64,000 nucleotides of DNA from Corynebacterium senegalense (GTDB lineage Bacteria; Actinomycetota; Actinomycetes; Mycobacteriales; Mycobacteriaceae). The stretch lies in the NCBI RefSeq assembly GCF_900411315.1, contig NZ_LS990887.1, forward strand, positions 62,001 to 126,000. Reading direction: 5' to 3'. Every line of letters begins with the position of its first letter. Position 1 is the first letter of the stretch. Below the pieces are notes generated by a model, which saw nothing but the letters and a program-made list of their open reading frames with translations, was not told where the DNA came from and made no database searches. Below, piece after piece: positions 46,683 through 57,376 of this stretch. A program made the position numbers and the translations under genes.

Positions 46683-47840
46683 ATGTCCAGCACCTCCACC
46701 TCCACCGCCGCCCAGCCAGTGCGGCGCTCCCGCTACGACCGCCTCTACACCGGTGACGGCGCGATCGACTTCGTCGGCCGCTCCAAGCTCTGGTACGGCA
46801 TCACCCTCGCCCTCCTGGCCATCTCGCTGGCGGCCATGCTGCTGCGGGGCTTCAACCTGGGCATCGACTTCGAGGGCGGCACCAAGCTGAGCATGCCCGC
46901 CGGCGACCTGGTCGCCGAGCAGGTCGAGGACACCTTCGTCGAGGCGACTGGGGTGACCCCCGAGCTGACGCAGATCGTCGGCGCGGGTGATTCCCGCATT
47001 CTGGAGATCAACTCCGAGCACCTGAGCCAGGAGCAGATCGACGCTGCCCGCCAGGCGATCTACGAGAAGTACGAGCCCACCGACTCCGAGGGCAAGGCGA
47101 GCGCCGACGTGATCGGCGATTCCACGGTCTCCGAGTCCTGGGGCTCGACGATCACCAAGCGAATGGTCCTCGCGATGGTCGTCTTCCTTGCCGCCGCCGC
47201 GGGCTACGTCGCCCTGCGCCTGCAGCGCGACATGGCGCTCGCCGCGATGGGAGCGCTGCTCGTCGACGGCGTCGTGATCCTCGGCATCTACGCCCTCTTC
47301 GGGCTCGAGGTCACCCCGGCGATGATCATCGGCCTGCTCACGGTGCTGACGTTCTCGCTCTACGACACCGTCATCGTCTTCGACAAGGTCAAGGAGAATA
47401 CCGCCGGGGTCCTGGACTCGCGCCGCTCCACCTACGCCGAGCAGGCCAACCTGGCGGTCAACCAGACGGTGATGCGCTCCATCTCCACGTCCGTGATCTC
47501 GGCGCTGCCGATCGTCGCGCTCATGGTTGTGGCGGTGTGGCTCATGGGCGTCGGCACGCTGCGCGACCTCGCCCTGGTCCAGCTCATCGGCGTGATCGAG
47601 GGCGTGATCTCCTCGCTCTTCCTGGCCACGCCGCTGCTGGTGGGCCTGGTCAACCGTCGTCGCGCCTACCGGGAGCACAACCTCGAGGTCGAGCGCTACC
47701 GCTCCGGCGAGGCCGACGAGGACGGCACAGCAAACAAGGACGGGGCGGGGGCGCGCCGCACCGTCAGCGTCCCGGCTGCCGAGTCCGCCCAGGGCGCGTC
47801 GACGCCCGCGACGGCGTCGTGGCGTCCGAACGCGCGGTAG
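46683..47840 (+). CDS. secF: Protein translocase subunit SecF
   Basis: Partner of SecD, 385 residues with six membrane helices. NLGIDFEGGTKL near residue 58 is the SecF signature of the P4 loop, and YDTVIVFDKVKENTAG near 230 is the conserved loop between helices 4 and 5. The tail after about 325 is hydrophilic and low complexity. Same operon as secD. Confidence 0.95.
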   Translation: MSSTSTSTAAQPVRRSRYDRLYTGDGAIDFVGRSKLWYGITLALLAISLAAMLLRGFNLGIDFEGGTKLSMPAGDLVAEQVEDTFVEATGVTPELTQIVGAGDSRILEINSEHLSQEQIDAARQAIYEKYEPTDSEGKASADVIGDSTVSESWGSTITKRMVLAMVVFLAAAAGYVALRLQRDMALAAMGALLVDGVVILGIYALFGLEVTPAMIIGLLTVLTFSLYDTVIVFDKVKENTAGVLDSRRSTYAEQANLAVNQTVMRSISTSVISALPIVALMVVAVWLMGVGTLRDLALVQLIGVIEGVISSLFLATPLLVGLVNRRRAYREHNLEVERYRSGEADEDGTANKDGAGARRTVSVPAAESAQGASTPATASWRPNAR

Positions 47841-47903
47841 TTTGGCGTCGACAAGCGGTCGACAAATGAGGGCGCGCCGGCCCACGGCGAGAGGAAGGAA
47901 ACG

Positions 47904-49523
47904 ATGAAGTCACGCGTACGCACGGCGCTGGCCGTTGCGGCGGCGGGCGCTCTGCTGGCCTCCTGCGCCGAGGGCGGCGTGGGCCCGGCGGAGCAGAGCA
48001 CCGACCACTTCGGCTACCAGCTGCCCAACGACGTCACCACGACCAACGCCGGAAGCATGGTCGGCGCCTCGCAGATGGCGCAGGCGCTCTCCGGCAGGCT
48101 CTACCCGGGCGTGTTCGTCCCCGGGCCCAGCGGACAGATGATCCCCAACACCGACCTGGCCACCACGCAGGTGCTCCCCGGCGCCCAGCGAAGGGTGGTC
48201 TACACGCTCTCCGACGCCGCGTCCTTTTCCGACGGCACCCCCGTGACGTGCGCCGACTACCTGCTGACGTACAAGGCCGGCCAGCTGCCTGAGGTCTTCG
48301 GCTCGCATATGCCGCTGTTCTCCGAAGTGGAATCCCTGAGCTGCCAGCCGGGCAGCAAGGAGTTCACCCTGGTGTTCAAGGAGGGCGCGGGCGCGCGGTG
48401 GCGCGGGCTGTTCGGGGCGGGCACCGTGCTTCCCTCCCACGCCGTGGCGCGACGCGCGGGGATCGACCCCGGTCAGGTTGTTGACCTACTCAACGCCGGT
48501 GACGCCGAGCAGCTGCGCCCCCTGGCGGAAGCGTGGCGCGATGGTTTCAACCTTGACTCCTTCGACCCGGCGACGCAGGTGTCCTTCGGGCCCTACCGCG
48601 TCGATTCGGTGGGCGAGTCCGGCGAGGTGACGCTCGTTGCCAACGGCTCGTACTACGGCGACGCCCCGCGGACCCCGAAGCTGGCCGTGTGGCCCGCCAG
48701 CGCGAACCCGGCGGAGCTGGAGTCCTCGGGGGCGCTGCGCGTGGCCGAGCTCGCTGAGCCGGCCCCGGCCTGGCTGGACCTCAACGCCGAGGGCAACGCC
48801 TTCGACGTCTCCTCCGTGCTGGGCGAGCTGACGGACTCGCTGACCTTCGCCCCGGCCGGGATCTGGGCCTCGGCGGCGAACAGGAAGGCGCTGTCCGCCT
48901 GCGTGGACCCCGCCGCCGTCGCCGCGGCGTCGGGGGCGGCCAGTGGGATGGAGGTCCCGGTCAACGCCGTGCACGTCGTGGCGGCAAACGACCCGCTGGC
49001 CCGCCGCTTCGGCGACATCGTTGACCCGCACCTGCCGGTGGACAACGCCGCGGCCTCCGCCCTCGCCGGAGTGGAGGTGCGCATCGGCTACGTCGGTACC
49101 TCGCCGCGCATGGCGGCGATGGTCGAGGCGATCCGCGCCTCCTGCGCCCCCGCCGGGGTGTCCGTCGTTGACGCCGGGGGCAGCAAGACGCTGCGCGACC
49201 TCACCCACCTGGAAACCGGGGAGTGGGGCGAGCAGGTCACCGTGGACGGCAGCATCGACGCGATCCTGCGCCCCGTCGACGCCACCACCGAATACACCGG
49301 TCCGGGGAATCGCTCACAGGACCTCGCGGCGCTGCGCGAGGAGGAGAAGAAGCTGTGGGAGGAGCTGGCGAGCATCCCTCTGTCGGTTCAGCCGCGCAGC
49401 TTCGCCGTGGACAGGAACGTCGGTAACGTAGTCGTGTACACGGGCACCGCCGGAATCGGGTGGAACATGGACCGTTGGCAGTCCGCCACGCCGCAGCCCA
49501 GCAACGCAAACGGAAGCAAGTGA
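47904..49523 (+). CDS. Family 5 (peptide-type) ABC solute-binding lipoprotein
   Basis: Lipoprotein of 539 residues, lipobox LLASC (Cys near 21), with the SBP family 5 pattern ([17 protein letters not shown] near 118). No permease or ATPase gene is adjacent, and the same orphan gene lies between secF and apt in mycobacteria, so it may serve a transporter elsewhere or have another envelope role. Ligand unknown. GAGGAAGG precedes the ATG. Confidence 0.83.
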   Translation: MKSRVRTALAVAAAGALLASCAEGGVGPAEQSTDHFGYQLPNDVTTTNAGSMVGASQMAQALSGRLYPGVFVPGPSGQMIPNTDLATTQVLPGAQRRVVYTLSDAASFSDGTPVTCADYLLTYKAGQLPEVFGSHMPLFSEVESLSCQPGSKEFTLVFKEGAGARWRGLFGAGTVLPSHAVARRAGIDPGQVVDLLNAGDAEQLRPLAEAWRDGFNLDSFDPATQVSFGPYRVDSVGESGEVTLVANGSYYGDAPRTPKLAVWPASANPAELESSGALRVAELAEPAPAWLDLNAEGNAFDVSSVLGELTDSLTFAPAGIWASAANRKALSACVDPAAVAAASGAASGMEVPVNAVHVVAANDPLARRFGDIVDPHLPVDNAAASALAGVEVRIGYVGTSPRMAAMVEAIRASCAPAGVSVVDAGGSKTLRDLTHLETGEWGEQVTVDGSIDAILRPVDATTEYTGPGNRSQDLAALREEEKKLWEELASIPLSVQPRSFAVDRNVGNVVVYTGTAGIGWNMDRWQSATPQPSNANGSK

Positions 49524-49530
49524 GGACACC

Positions 49531-50112
49531 TTGTCTCAAGAGACCCACGAGTCTAAAGCGTCACCTTCGACGACCTACTCCTCTGCGGCGGAGGCCCTCG
49601 CGGCGAAGATCCGGCGCGTGCCGGACTTTCCCGAGGCCGGCGTGGTGTTCGAGGACCTGACACCGGTGCTCGCCGACGGCGACGCGCTCGGCGCCGTCAT
49701 CGCCGAGCTCTCGCGGGCCAGCCGCCGCCTCGGCGCCGACCTCGTCGGCGGGCTCGACGCGCGCGGCTTCCTGCTCGGCTCGGCGGTGGCCTACGACCTG
49801 GGCGTGGGCATCCTTGCGATCCGCAAGAAGGGCAAGCTGCCGCCGCCCGTCATCACGCAGGAGTACACCACGGAGTACAGCACCGCCGCGCTCGAGATCC
49901 CCGCGGAGGGCATCGAGCTCGCCGGGCGCAAGGTCGTGCTCGTCGACGACGTCCTAGCCACCGGCGGCACCCTCGTCGCCGCGACGGATCTCATCGAGAG
50001 GGCAGGTGGTAGCGTCGTGGGATACGTAGTCGTCCTCGAGGTCGAGGGCCTGGGGGGCCGCGAGAAGCTCTCCGGTGCACCCCTGGTGGTTCTCGCGCAC
50101 GAGGGCGCGTAG
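49531..50112 (+). CDS. apt: Adenine phosphoribosyltransferase Apt
   Basis: Purine salvage enzyme of 193 residues that makes AMP from adenine and PRPP. The PRPP loop [14 protein letters not shown] is near residue 134, and [21 protein letters not shown] is the typical N-terminal segment. The first 20 residues are extra. TTG start 7 bases after the preceding stop with GAGG upstream. The apt-rel order is conserved and links purine salvage to the stringent response. Confidence 0.94.
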   Translation: MSQETHESKASPSTTYSSAAEALAAKIRRVPDFPEAGVVFEDLTPVLADGDALGAVIAELSRASRRLGADLVGGLDARGFLLGSAVAYDLGVGILAIRKKGKLPPPVITQEYTTEYSTAALEIPAEGIELAGRKVVLVDDVLATGGTLVAATDLIERAGGSVVGYVVVLEVEGLGGREKLSGAPLVVLAHEGA

Positions 50113-50154
50113 GAAGGCTGCCGGCAGCGCCCGGCTCGGACTGGAAGGCACGCG

Positions 50155-52431
50155 ATGACCAACGAGAAGGCTCCCCGACGCACCGGCTCCAGCGTGCGCA
50201 GCGTCTCGGCCCGGCTCGCGCGCTCGCTGACGGGAGGCCGGGCGAAGGTCAACCCGGTCCTCGACCCGCTGCTGTCGATCCACCGGACCTACCACCCGAA
50301 GGCGGACGCGGAGCTGCTCAACCGAGCCTACGAGACCGCCGAGCGGCTCCACGAGGGGGTCACCCGCAAGTCCGGCGACCCCTACATCACGCACCCGCTG
50401 GCAGTCGCCACGATCTGCGGCGAGATCGGCATGGACACCACCACGCTGGTCGCCGCGCTGCTGCACGACACGGTGGAGGACACGGACTACTCGCTCCAGG
50501 ACCTCACCCGGGACTTCGGGCCTGAGGTCGCACGGCTTGTCGACGGCGTCACCAAACTGGACAAGGTCGCCCTGGGCGCCGCGGCGGAGGCGGAGACGAT
50601 CCGCAAGATGATCGTGGCGATGGCGGAGGATCCGCGCGTGCTGGTGATCAAGGTGGCCGACCGCCTCCACAACATGCGCACCATGCGCTTCCTCCCGCCG
50701 GAGAAGCAGGCCAAGAAGGCGAAGGAGACCCTCGACGTCATCGCCCCGCTGGCGCATCGGCTCGGCATGGCCACCGTGAAGTGGGAGCTGGAGGACCTGG
50801 CCTTCGCCATCCTCTACCCGAAGAAGTACGAGGAGATCGTGCGCCTGGTGGCCGACCGCGCCCCCTCGCGCGACCGGGCGCTCAAGGAGATCACGGAGCA
50901 GCTGCAGGCGGAGCTCAATGCCAACAACATCCAGGCCGAGGTGATGGGCCGGCCGAAGCACTACTGGTCGATCTACCAGAAGATGGTTGTGCGCGGCCAC
51001 GAGTTCAACGAGATCTTCGACCTGGTGGGCCTGCGCGTGCTCGTGGACACCGTCCACGACTGCTACGCGGCGATCGGCGTGGTGCACGCGCTGTACTCGG
51101 CGCTGCCGGGCCGGTTCAAGGACTATATCTCCAACCCGCGCTTCGGGGTCTACCAGTCGCTGCACACCACCGTGATGACAGACAGCGGCCGCGCCCTCGA
51201 GGTGCAGGTGCGCACCCACGAGATGCACTACAATGCCGAGTTCGGCGTTGCCGCCCACTGGCGCTACAAGGAGACGAAGGGCTCCCACAAGGGTGACCAG
51301 GCGGAGGTGGACCAGATGGCGTGGATGCGCCAGCTGCTCGACTGGCAGAAGGAGGCCGCCGACCCCAACGAGTTCCTCGACTCGCTGCGCTACGACCTGA
51401 CCAGCCAGCAGATCTTCGCCTTCACCCCGAAGGGCGACGTGGTGAACCTGCCCGCGGGGTCGACTCCGGTGGACTTCGCCTACGCCGTGCACACCGAGGT
51501 GGGCCACCGCTGCATCGGCGCGAAGGTCAACGGCAAGCTCGTCGCCCTGGAATCGGAGCTCGTCTCCGGCGACCGGGTGGAGATCTTCACCTCCAAGGAC
51601 GAAAACGCAGGCCCCTCGCGCGATTGGCAGGAGTTCGTGGTCTCGCCGCGCGCGAGGACAAAGATCAGGCAGTGGTTTGCCAAGGAGCGCCGCGAGGAGC
51701 ACCTGGAGGCTGGCCGGGATGCGCTGGCCGCGGAGGTGCAGCGCGGCGGGCTGCCCATGCACCGGCTGTTTACCGCCGATTCCATGCGCCAGATCGCCCA
51801 GCGCCTGCACTACCAGGACGTCGACGCCCTCTACACCGCGATCGGCGCGGGCACGGTGTCGGCCCAGCACGTCGCGCGCATGCTCACCGACCTGTTCGGC
51901 GACGAGGAAGACGCCGTGGACGTGCTCGCGGCGCGCACCCCGATGTCGGAGCTGGTGCGCTCCAAGGCGGTGGCGCACAGCTCGGGCGTGCTCGTCGAGG
52001 GCAGCCCGGACATGCTGGCCAAGCTGGCGAAGTGCTGCCAGCCGGTGCCGGGGGATCAGATCTTCGGATTTGTCACCCGTGGCACGGGCGTGTCCGTCCA
52101 CCGCGCGGACTGCACCAACGCGGCCAAGCTCAAGCAAGAGCCTGAGCGGCTTATCGACGTCTCGTGGGCCGCCTCGGCAGCCCCGGGCACGGCCTCCCAA
52201 GCGACACTGCAGGTCGAAGCCCTGGACCGCCAGGGCCTGCTCGCCGAGATCACGGGCGTGCTCTCCGAGCAGAAGCTGCCGATTCTGGCACTGTCCTCCC
52301 AGTTGGGCAGCGACAACGTCGCCACCGTTCGTTTCACCATGGCCGTCTCCGACACCAAGCAGCTCGGCTCGATCATGAACCATGTGCGCAATATCGAGGG
52401 CGTTTTCGACCTCTACCGCGTGACGGCGTAG
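50155..52431 (+). CDS. rel: Bifunctional (p)ppGpp synthetase/hydrolase Rel
   Basis: Protein of 758 residues. Hydrolase: His80 (THPLA) and the HD pair in LLHDTVEDT near 104-105. Synthetase: [14 protein letters not shown] near 285, [11 protein letters not shown] and [21 protein letters not shown] near 350. TGS domain from about 420, zinc-finger-like CCQPVPGD near 625 and ACT domain at the end. Both active sites look intact, so it should make and degrade (p)ppGpp. Confidence 0.96.
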   Translation: MTNEKAPRRTGSSVRSVSARLARSLTGGRAKVNPVLDPLLSIHRTYHPKADAELLNRAYETAERLHEGVTRKSGDPYITHPLAVATICGEIGMDTTTLVAALLHDTVEDTDYSLQDLTRDFGPEVARLVDGVTKLDKVALGAAAEAETIRKMIVAMAEDPRVLVIKVADRLHNMRTMRFLPPEKQAKKAKETLDVIAPLAHRLGMATVKWELEDLAFAILYPKKYEEIVRLVADRAPSRDRALKEITEQLQAELNANNIQAEVMGRPKHYWSIYQKMVVRGHEFNEIFDLVGLRVLVDTVHDCYAAIGVVHALYSALPGRFKDYISNPRFGVYQSLHTTVMTDSGRALEVQVRTHEMHYNAEFGVAAHWRYKETKGSHKGDQAEVDQMAWMRQLLDWQKEAADPNEFLDSLRYDLTSQQIFAFTPKGDVVNLPAGSTPVDFAYAVHTEVGHRCIGAKVNGKLVALESELVSGDRVEIFTSKDENAGPSRDWQEFVVSPRARTKIRQWFAKERREEHLEAGRDALAAEVQRGGLPMHRLFTADSMRQIAQRLHYQDVDALYTAIGAGTVSAQHVARMLTDLFGDEEDAVDVLAARTPMSELVRSKAVAHSSGVLVEGSPDMLAKLAKCCQPVPGDQIFGFVTRGTGVSVHRADCTNAAKLKQEPERLIDVSWAASAAPGTASQATLQVEALDRQGLLAEITGVLSEQKLPILALSSQLGSDNVATVRFTMAVSDTKQLGSIMNHVRNIEGVFDLYRVTA

Positions 52432-52445
52432 CTAAGAAACGCAAA

Positions 52446-52475
52446 ACCGCCCGATCCCTTGCGGGGCGGGGCGGT
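52446..52475 (-). terminator. Terminator after the small secreted protein gene
   Basis: ACCGCCC (52446-52452) pairs with GGGCGGT (52469-52475); on the minus strand the stem is followed by TTTTGC. It may also stop rel transcription from the other side. Confidence 0.7.
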
Positions 52476-52489
52476 GTGCGATGCCGGAC

Positions 52490-52795
52490 TTAGAAGAACT
52501 TCGGCACGGTGAAGCCGAGCTTCTGGGCGAAGGTGTAGATGGTGCTGAGCAGGCCGACGAGAGCGGAGACGAAACCGATCGCGGTGGCGGCCTGATTCAG
52601 GCTGTCCTGCGAGGAGCCGGGGTTCTCGGCGCCTTCGCCACCGTCAGCCTTGGAGGAGCCCTCGACCTGGGGGGCCGCCAGGGAGCTGGTCTGCTGGCCC
52701 TTCCCGTCTTCCGCAAAAGCCGGGGTAGCGGTGACGCCGCCGGCGACGAGGGTGGTAGCGGTAGCGAGGGCGAGCATGCCGTTACGAAGCTTCAT
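52490..52795 (-). CDS. Small secreted protein with C-terminal hydrophobic helix
   Basis: Not recognised as a named family. Protein of 101 residues: a clear signal peptide (MKLRNGMLALATATTLVAGG, cleavage after PAFA), a polar Gly/Ser/Asp linker (residues about 29-60), and a C-terminal hydrophobic or amphipathic helix (AATAIGFVSALVGLLSTIYTFA) ending VPKFF. Mature size is about 73 residues. ATG 52795 has AGGAAG upstream and its own good promoter. Layout fits small exported or pore-type envelope proteins of corynebacteria, but no function can be assigned. Confidence 0.75.
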   Translation of the reverse strand: MKLRNGMLALATATTLVAGGVTATPAFAEDGKGQQTSSLAAPQVEGSSKADGGEGAENPGSSQDSLNQAATAIGFVSALVGLLSTIYTFAQKLGFTVPKFF

Positions 52796-52834
52796 GAATC
52801 TTCCTATCGTGAGAGGAACATACGAACATCGCCG

Positions 52835-52863
52835 ACAGTATCTGAGAGGAACCTGTAACGCAA
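52835..52863 (-). promoter_or_regulatory. Sigma-A promoter of the small secreted protein gene
   Basis: On the minus strand TTGCGT (ACGCAA, 52858-52863), a 17-base spacer and TACTGT (ACAGTA, 52835-52840). Start near 52828, leader about 33 bases. Confidence 0.65.
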
Positions 52864-52932
52864 TTGTTTCAGCACAATGTTCACCCTGGTAAGCTACGTG
52901 GGACACCTAGGTTACGCGCAGGAGAACTCTGG

Positions 52933-53862
52933 CTAGGCCACCTTCGCTGAGGTGATCTTGACCTCCTTCGCGGGCTTGCCGTCGTCCTGGCCGCCCTCGA
53001 TGCCTTGCTCGGCGATCTTGTCCAGGGTGGCCAGCCCGGCGTCGTCAATGCGGCCGAAGTAGGTATAGGCGGGCGGCAGCGAGGAATCGCCGTAGTTGAG
53101 GAAGAACTGCGAGCCGTTGGTGCCGAGACCGGCGTTCGCCATGGCGATGGTGCCGCGCTCGTATGTCACCGGCCCCTCGGCCTGGAGGAGCTGGCCCTTG
53201 TACTGCTCTGCCTGGTCGGCGGGCAGGCCCTCCGGGATGGCGGAGGTGTCGAGCTTGGACAGCGCCTCGTCGGTGGGGTACTCGTTGGCGAACTGGAAGC
53301 CCGGGCCGCCGGAGCCGGTCCCGGTCGGGTCGCCGCACTGCAGGACCTTCAGGCCCTCGCTGGTGGTCAGGCGGTGGCAGACCGTGTCGTTGAAGTAGCC
53401 CTGGGAGGCGAGGTACTCGATCGAGTTGACCGTGCACGGGGACACGGCGCGGTCGAGCTCCATCCCGATCGGCCCGGCCGTGGTGTCGAGGGTGACGGTG
53501 ACCGTGCCGGTGGCGGAGACGTTCTCGGTCGGCGGGGTGCCCGCGTCCTTCCCGGCTTCGCCCTCCTTCTTCTCGTAGGTGCAGGAGACCGTCTCGGGCA
53601 GCGCCTCGGCGCGCGTGCGGGAGAGCGGTTGGGCGTCGATGGGCTCGGGCGAGGTCGACTCGGAGGAGGTCTGCTCGGCGGCGGTGGTCTCCTCGCCGTC
53701 CTGGTTGGCGAGCATGTAGATGCCGCCGCCAGCGGCGAGGAGGACGACCGCGGAGAGAGCGGCGATGGTCCAGGGGGCGGACTTTTCCTTGCGGTCGCGG
53801 GCGTTGAGCTCGCGCTCCAGGTTCTTCAGGGCGTCCTTGCCCCGCTGCTCGTTGTTTGCCAC
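52933..53862 (-). CDS. Membrane-anchored cyclophilin-type peptidyl-prolyl isomerase
   Basis: Protein of 309 residues: short cytoplasmic basic segment, one membrane helix (about 31-52), a Ser/Thr/Glu linker and a cyclophilin domain (about 118-305) facing outside. GTIAMANAGLGTNGSQFFLNYG is the active-site block, with the first catalytic region FNDTVCHRLTT. It should help fold exported proteins. It is divergent from the MBL hydrolase; this order is conserved in mycobacteria next to rel. Confidence 0.92.
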   Translation of the reverse strand: MANNEQRGKDALKNLERELNARDRKEKSAPWTIAALSAVVLLAAGGGIYMLANQDGEETTAAEQTSSESTSPEPIDAQPLSRTRAEALPETVSCTYEKKEGEAGKDAGTPPTENVSATGTVTVTLDTTAGPIGMELDRAVSPCTVNSIEYLASQGYFNDTVCHRLTTSEGLKVLQCGDPTGTGSGGPGFQFANEYPTDEALSKLDTSAIPEGLPADQAEQYKGQLLQAEGPVTYERGTIAMANAGLGTNGSQFFLNYGDSSLPPAYTYFGRIDDAGLATLDKIAEQGIEGGQDDGKPAKEVKITSAKVA

Positions 53863-53943
53863 GGTGGGAGTCCTCGCTTCGTGCTCGCTGAACGTGTGTG
53901 GGAGGAAATCTTAGCAAGGTGAGCCGGGCGGCCAGGCGGAGGA

Positions 53944-53976
53944 GCCCCGCGCGGGGCCGCATGGGGGACGTATAGG
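53944..53976 (+). promoter_or_regulatory. Promoter region of the MBL hydrolase gene
   Basis: TATAGG (53971-53976) ends 8 bases before ATG 53985 (leaderless type). A perfect 14-base palindrome GCCCCGCGCGGGGC (53944-53957) lies where a -35 would be. Confidence 0.45.
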
Positions 53977-53984
53977 GTGGGTGC

Positions 53985-54635
53985 ATGGAAATCACGGGAT
54001 TCGCCGCCGGGCCTTTTCAGACCAACTGCTACGTGGTGGTCAACGACGAGCTCGACCCGCCGCAGGCGTTCGTCGTCGACCCCAGCCTGGGCGCGCACGG
54101 CCCCGCCGTGGAGGCGGCAAACAGGGCGGGTGCGGAGCTGGTGGCGGTGGTGCTCACTCACGGCCACATCGACCACATCCGTGACGCGGGCGCGTTCGGG
54201 CTCCCCACCTACATCCACCCAGACGACGAGTTCATGCTCGACCCCTCAGGCGGCGAGTTCGCACGCCTCCAGCTGGCCTTCGATGTCGACGCGATGGAGC
54301 CAGTCCGCGAGGTCATCCACGTCGCGGACGGGGAGACCCTGCGTGTCGCGGGGCTCGAGTTCGCCGTGCGCCACGCGCCCGGGCACTCCCCGGGCAGCAC
54401 CCTGTTCGTCGCCGAGGAGTTCGTCCTCGCGGGCGACGTCCTGTTCCGCGGGGCGATCGGCCGCACGGACCTGCCGTTTTCCGACGACGCCGCGATGCGC
54501 CGCAGCCTCCGCGGGCCCGTCTGGGAGCTTCCCGACGCCCTCGCGGTGCTGCCCGGCCACGGCCCGACGACCACGGTGGCCCAGGAGCGGGCGACCAATC
54601 CCTACCTGCGCGCGGCCAACGCGGACCGCGTCTAG
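53985..54635 (+). CDS. MBL-fold metallo-hydrolase (glyoxalase II-like)
   Basis: Zinc hydrolase of 216 residues with THGHIDHI near residue 52, HAPGHSPGS near 129 and [17 protein letters not shown] near 148, and the C-terminal GHGPTT histidine. Similar to hydroxyacylglutathione hydrolases, but corynebacteria use mycothiol rather than glutathione, so the thiol substrate is uncertain. Directly precedes hisS, as in mycobacteria. Confidence 0.87.
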   Translation: MEITGFAAGPFQTNCYVVVNDELDPPQAFVVDPSLGAHGPAVEAANRAGAELVAVVLTHGHIDHIRDAGAFGLPTYIHPDDEFMLDPSGGEFARLQLAFDVDAMEPVREVIHVADGETLRVAGLEFAVRHAPGHSPGSTLFVAEEFVLAGDVLFRGAIGRTDLPFSDDAAMRRSLRGPVWELPDALAVLPGHGPTTTVAQERATNPYLRAANADRV

Positions 54636-54659
54636 GCCGGGGCGGCGTACCCGGCGCGC

Positions 54660-54665
54660 TAAACT
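54660..54665 (+). promoter_or_regulatory. Leaderless-type -10 of hisS
   Basis: TAAACT ends 8 bases before ATG 54674. Confidence 0.5.
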
Positions 54666-54673
54666 CGGTGGCC

Positions 54674-55966
54674 ATGACCGATTCCTCGAAGACTGCCAAG
54701 CCCACGCCCCTGTCCGGGCCGAAGGGCGTGCCCGACTACGTTCCCCCGGTCTCCGCCACCTTCATCAGGGTGCGCGACGAGTTCGCGCGGCAGGCGCATC
54801 TGGCCGGCTACCAGCACATTGAGCTGCCGGTTTTCGAGGACACGGCGCTGTTCGCCCGGGGCGTGGGGGAGTCGACGGACATCGTCTCGAAGGAGATGTA
54901 CACCTTCGCCGACCGCGGCGACCGCTCGGTGACGCTGCGCCCCGAGGGCACGGCGGGCGTGATGCGCTCGGTGATCGAGCACAACCTCGACCGCGGCTAC
55001 CTGCCGGTCAAGCTGAACTACTACGGGCCCTTCTTCCGCTACGAGCGCCCCCAGGCGGGCCGCTATCGGCAGCTGCAGCAGGTCGGCGTGGAGGCCATCG
55101 GCATCGACGACCCGCTTCTCGACGCCGAAGTTATCGCCCTGGCGGACCGCTGCTACCGCTCCGTCGGCCTGACGGGCTTCCGCCTGGAGCTGACCAGCCT
55201 GGGCGACAGCACTTGCCGCCCGCAGTACCGAGAGAAGCTGCAGGAGTTCCTGTTCAAGCTCCCGCTCGACGAGGAGACGCGCCACCGCGCGGAGATCAAC
55301 CCGCTGCGCGTGCTGGACGACAAGCGCCCCGAGGTCCGCGAGATGCTCGCCGACGCCCCCCTCATGCTCGACCACCTGTCGGCGGAGTCGCGCGAGCACT
55401 TCGAGACGGTCACCGGCACCCTCGACGACCTCAAGGTGCCCTACGTGATCAACCCGCGCATGGTGCGCGGCCTGGACTACTACACCAAGACCACCTTCGA
55501 GTTCGTACACGACGGCCTCGGGGCCCAGTCGGGCATCGGTGGCGGCGGGCGCTACGACGGGCTCATGGCCCAGATCGGCGGCCAGGACCTGTCCGGCATC
55601 GGCTTCGGGCTGGGCGTGGATCGCACGGTGCTGGCGCTCGAGGCCGAGGGGGTCGCCCTCGAGGGCGTCGACAGGAGAGTGGAGGTCTTCGGGGTAGCCA
55701 TCGGCGAGGCCGCGGGCAAGCGCATGAGCCTGCTCGTCGACGCCCTCCGGGCCTCCGGGATCTCCGCCGACATGTCGTACGGCGGGCGCGGCCTGAAAGG
55801 CGCGATGAAGGGCGCGGACCGCGCCGGCGCGAAGTTCGCGCTGGTGCTCGGCGAGCGCGAGCTGGAGGCAGGGCAGGTCGCGGTGAAGAACCTGGCCGAT
55901 CACTCCCAGGTCGAGGTGCCCCTCAACGTCGAGGCCGTGATCGGGGAGATCCGCCGCGGCGCTTAG
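54674..55966 (+). CDS. hisS: Histidine-tRNA ligase HisS
   Basis: Class II synthetase of 430 residues. Motif 2 region [17 protein letters not shown] near residue 95, histidine-specific [12 protein letters not shown] near 264 and GGGGRYDGL near 288, then the anticodon-binding domain. Charges tRNA-His. The stop overlaps that of sdaA by four bases in convergent arrangement. Confidence 0.96.
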   Translation: MTDSSKTAKPTPLSGPKGVPDYVPPVSATFIRVRDEFARQAHLAGYQHIELPVFEDTALFARGVGESTDIVSKEMYTFADRGDRSVTLRPEGTAGVMRSVIEHNLDRGYLPVKLNYYGPFFRYERPQAGRYRQLQQVGVEAIGIDDPLLDAEVIALADRCYRSVGLTGFRLELTSLGDSTCRPQYREKLQEFLFKLPLDEETRHRAEINPLRVLDDKRPEVREMLADAPLMLDHLSAESREHFETVTGTLDDLKVPYVINPRMVRGLDYYTKTTFEFVHDGLGAQSGIGGGGRYDGLMAQIGGQDLSGIGFGLGVDRTVLALEAEGVALEGVDRRVEVFGVAIGEAAGKRMSLLVDALRASGISADMSYGGRGLKGAMKGADRAGAKFALVLGERELEAGQVAVKNLADHSQVEVPLNVEAVIGEIRRGA

Positions 55967-57360
55967 CACTCGGTGATGTTGACGGGCAGGCCGAGCTGGA
56001 CGGCCAGCCCGCCCATCGAGGTCTCCTTGTATTTGGTCATCATGTCGCGGCCGGTGGCCGCCATGGTTTCGACGACGTCGTCGAGGGTGACGATGTTCGT
56101 GCCGTCGCCAAGCTTGGCCAGGCGGGCGGCGTTGATGGCCTTGACCCCGCCGATGGCATTGCGCTCGATGCAGGGCACCTGCACGAGGCCGCCGACAGGG
56201 TCGCACGTCAGACCGAGGTTGTGCTCGAGAGCGATCTCGGCGGCGTTTTCCACCTGCTGCGGGGTGCCGCCGAGGATGGCGCACATGCCCGCCGCCGCCA
56301 TGGAGGAGGCGGAGCCGACCTCTCCCTGGCAGCCGACCTCGGCGCCGGAGATGGAGGCGTTGGTCTTGATGATAACGCCGATCGCCGCCGCGGTGAGGAG
56401 GAACTCGCGGGCGCGGACGGGCGTGAAGCCGTCGGTGAAGTCGCGGCAGTAGTGCATGACGGCGGGGATGATCCCGGCGGCGCCGTTGGTTGGCGCGGTG
56501 ACGATCTGCCCGTGGGCGGCATTTTCCTCGTTGACCGCCAGGGCGTAGAGGTTGACCCACTCCATCGCGTCGAGCCCGCGGGCCGTGGAGGCCTCGTACT
56601 CCGCCGTGAGCAGGCGGTGCAGGCGAGGGGCGCGGCGGGTGACGTTGAGCCCGCCCGGCAGCGTTCCCTCGGACTTCAGCCCGCGGGCGACGCACTCCTG
56701 CATGACGTCCCACACCCGGTCGAGGTGATCGCGCACGACCACCCAGCCGTGCAGCGCCTCTTCGTTGGCCCGCATGACCTCGGCGATGCTCAGCCCGTGT
56801 TCGGAGCACAGGCGCATCAGCTCGGCGGCGCTGTGGAACTCAAAGGGGATGACCGGTGTGTCGTAGGTGGTGGTGATGCCCGATTCTCCCGCCTTGGCCT
56901 CCATGCCGGGGCGGTCGAGGATGAAGCCGCCGCCCACGGAGAAGTACTCGGCGCCTTCGGCGAGCGCGGCTCCGCCAGCATCCCAGGCGGAGAAGATGAG
57001 GCAGTTGGGGTGCTCGGCAACGGGGGTTGCGTCGAAGACCACCTCGTAGTCGAGGCTGCGCTCGGGGCCCCCAATGCGGCCGGTGGAGGGGATCTCCTCA
57101 CCGGGCACGGGAGCGACGTCAGCGGACGCGGTCTGCGGGGTGTAGCCCACCAGGCCGAGGAGGACCGCGCGGTCGGTGCCGTGGCCCACGCCGGTGGCCG
57201 CGAGCGAGCCGCGCAGCTCGACCTTCACGCGCGCGGGCTCCGCCGCGCCGAGCGAATCCACGAAGGCGATCGCGGCGCGCATGGGCCCGACGGTGTGGGA
57301 GGAGGACGGACCGATACCGATGCTGAAGAGGTCGACAACGCTAACGGTGTTCTGCGACAT
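55963..57360 (-). CDS. sdaA: L-serine ammonia-lyase, iron-sulfur type
   Basis: Serine dehydratase of 465 residues with alpha and beta parts fused; converts L-serine to pyruvate and ammonia. The beta part opens with [21 protein letters not shown]; the alpha part holds the oxygen-labile cluster cysteines ([27 protein letters not shown]) and [16 protein letters not shown] 57360 is chosen: TAGCAT on the minus strand (57368-57373) ends 7 bases upstream. The frame upstream of it overlaps the FMN reductase gene end and is not needed. Confidence 0.95.
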   Translation of the reverse strand: MSQNTVSVVDLFSIGIGPSSSHTVGPMRAAIAFVDSLGAAEPARVKVELRGSLAATGVGHGTDRAVLLGLVGYTPQTASADVAPVPGEEIPSTGRIGGPERSLDYEVVFDATPVAEHPNCLIFSAWDAGGAALAEGAEYFSVGGGFILDRPGMEAKAGESGITTTYDTPVIPFEFHSAAELMRLCSEHGLSIAEVMRANEEALHGWVVVRDHLDRVWDVMQECVARGLKSEGTLPGGLNVTRRAPRLHRLLTAEYEASTARGLDAMEWVNLYALAVNEENAAHGQIVTAPTNGAAGIIPAVMHYCRDFTDGFTPVRAREFLLTAAAIGVIIKTNASISGAEVGCQGEVGSASSMAAAGMCAILGGTPQQVENAAEIALEHNLGLTCDPVGGLVQVPCIERNAIGGVKAINAARLAKLGDGTNIVTLDDVVETMAATGRDMMTKYKETSMGGLAVQLGLPVNITEC

Positions 57361-57367
57361 GCCGACG

Positions 57368-57373
57368 ATGCTA
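57368..57373 (-). promoter_or_regulatory. Leaderless-type -10 of sdaA
   Basis: TAGCAT (plus strand ATGCTA) with a 7-base spacer to the sdaA ATG; it lies in the 16-base gap after the FMN reductase gene. Confidence 0.5.
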
Positions 57374-57376
57374 CCG

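Noticed and set aside
52905..52920. Possible DtxR box (CACCTAGGTTACGC)
   Set aside because: Only one half resembles the 19-base DtxR consensus, and it lies between two same-strand genes at the end of the cyclophilin gene.
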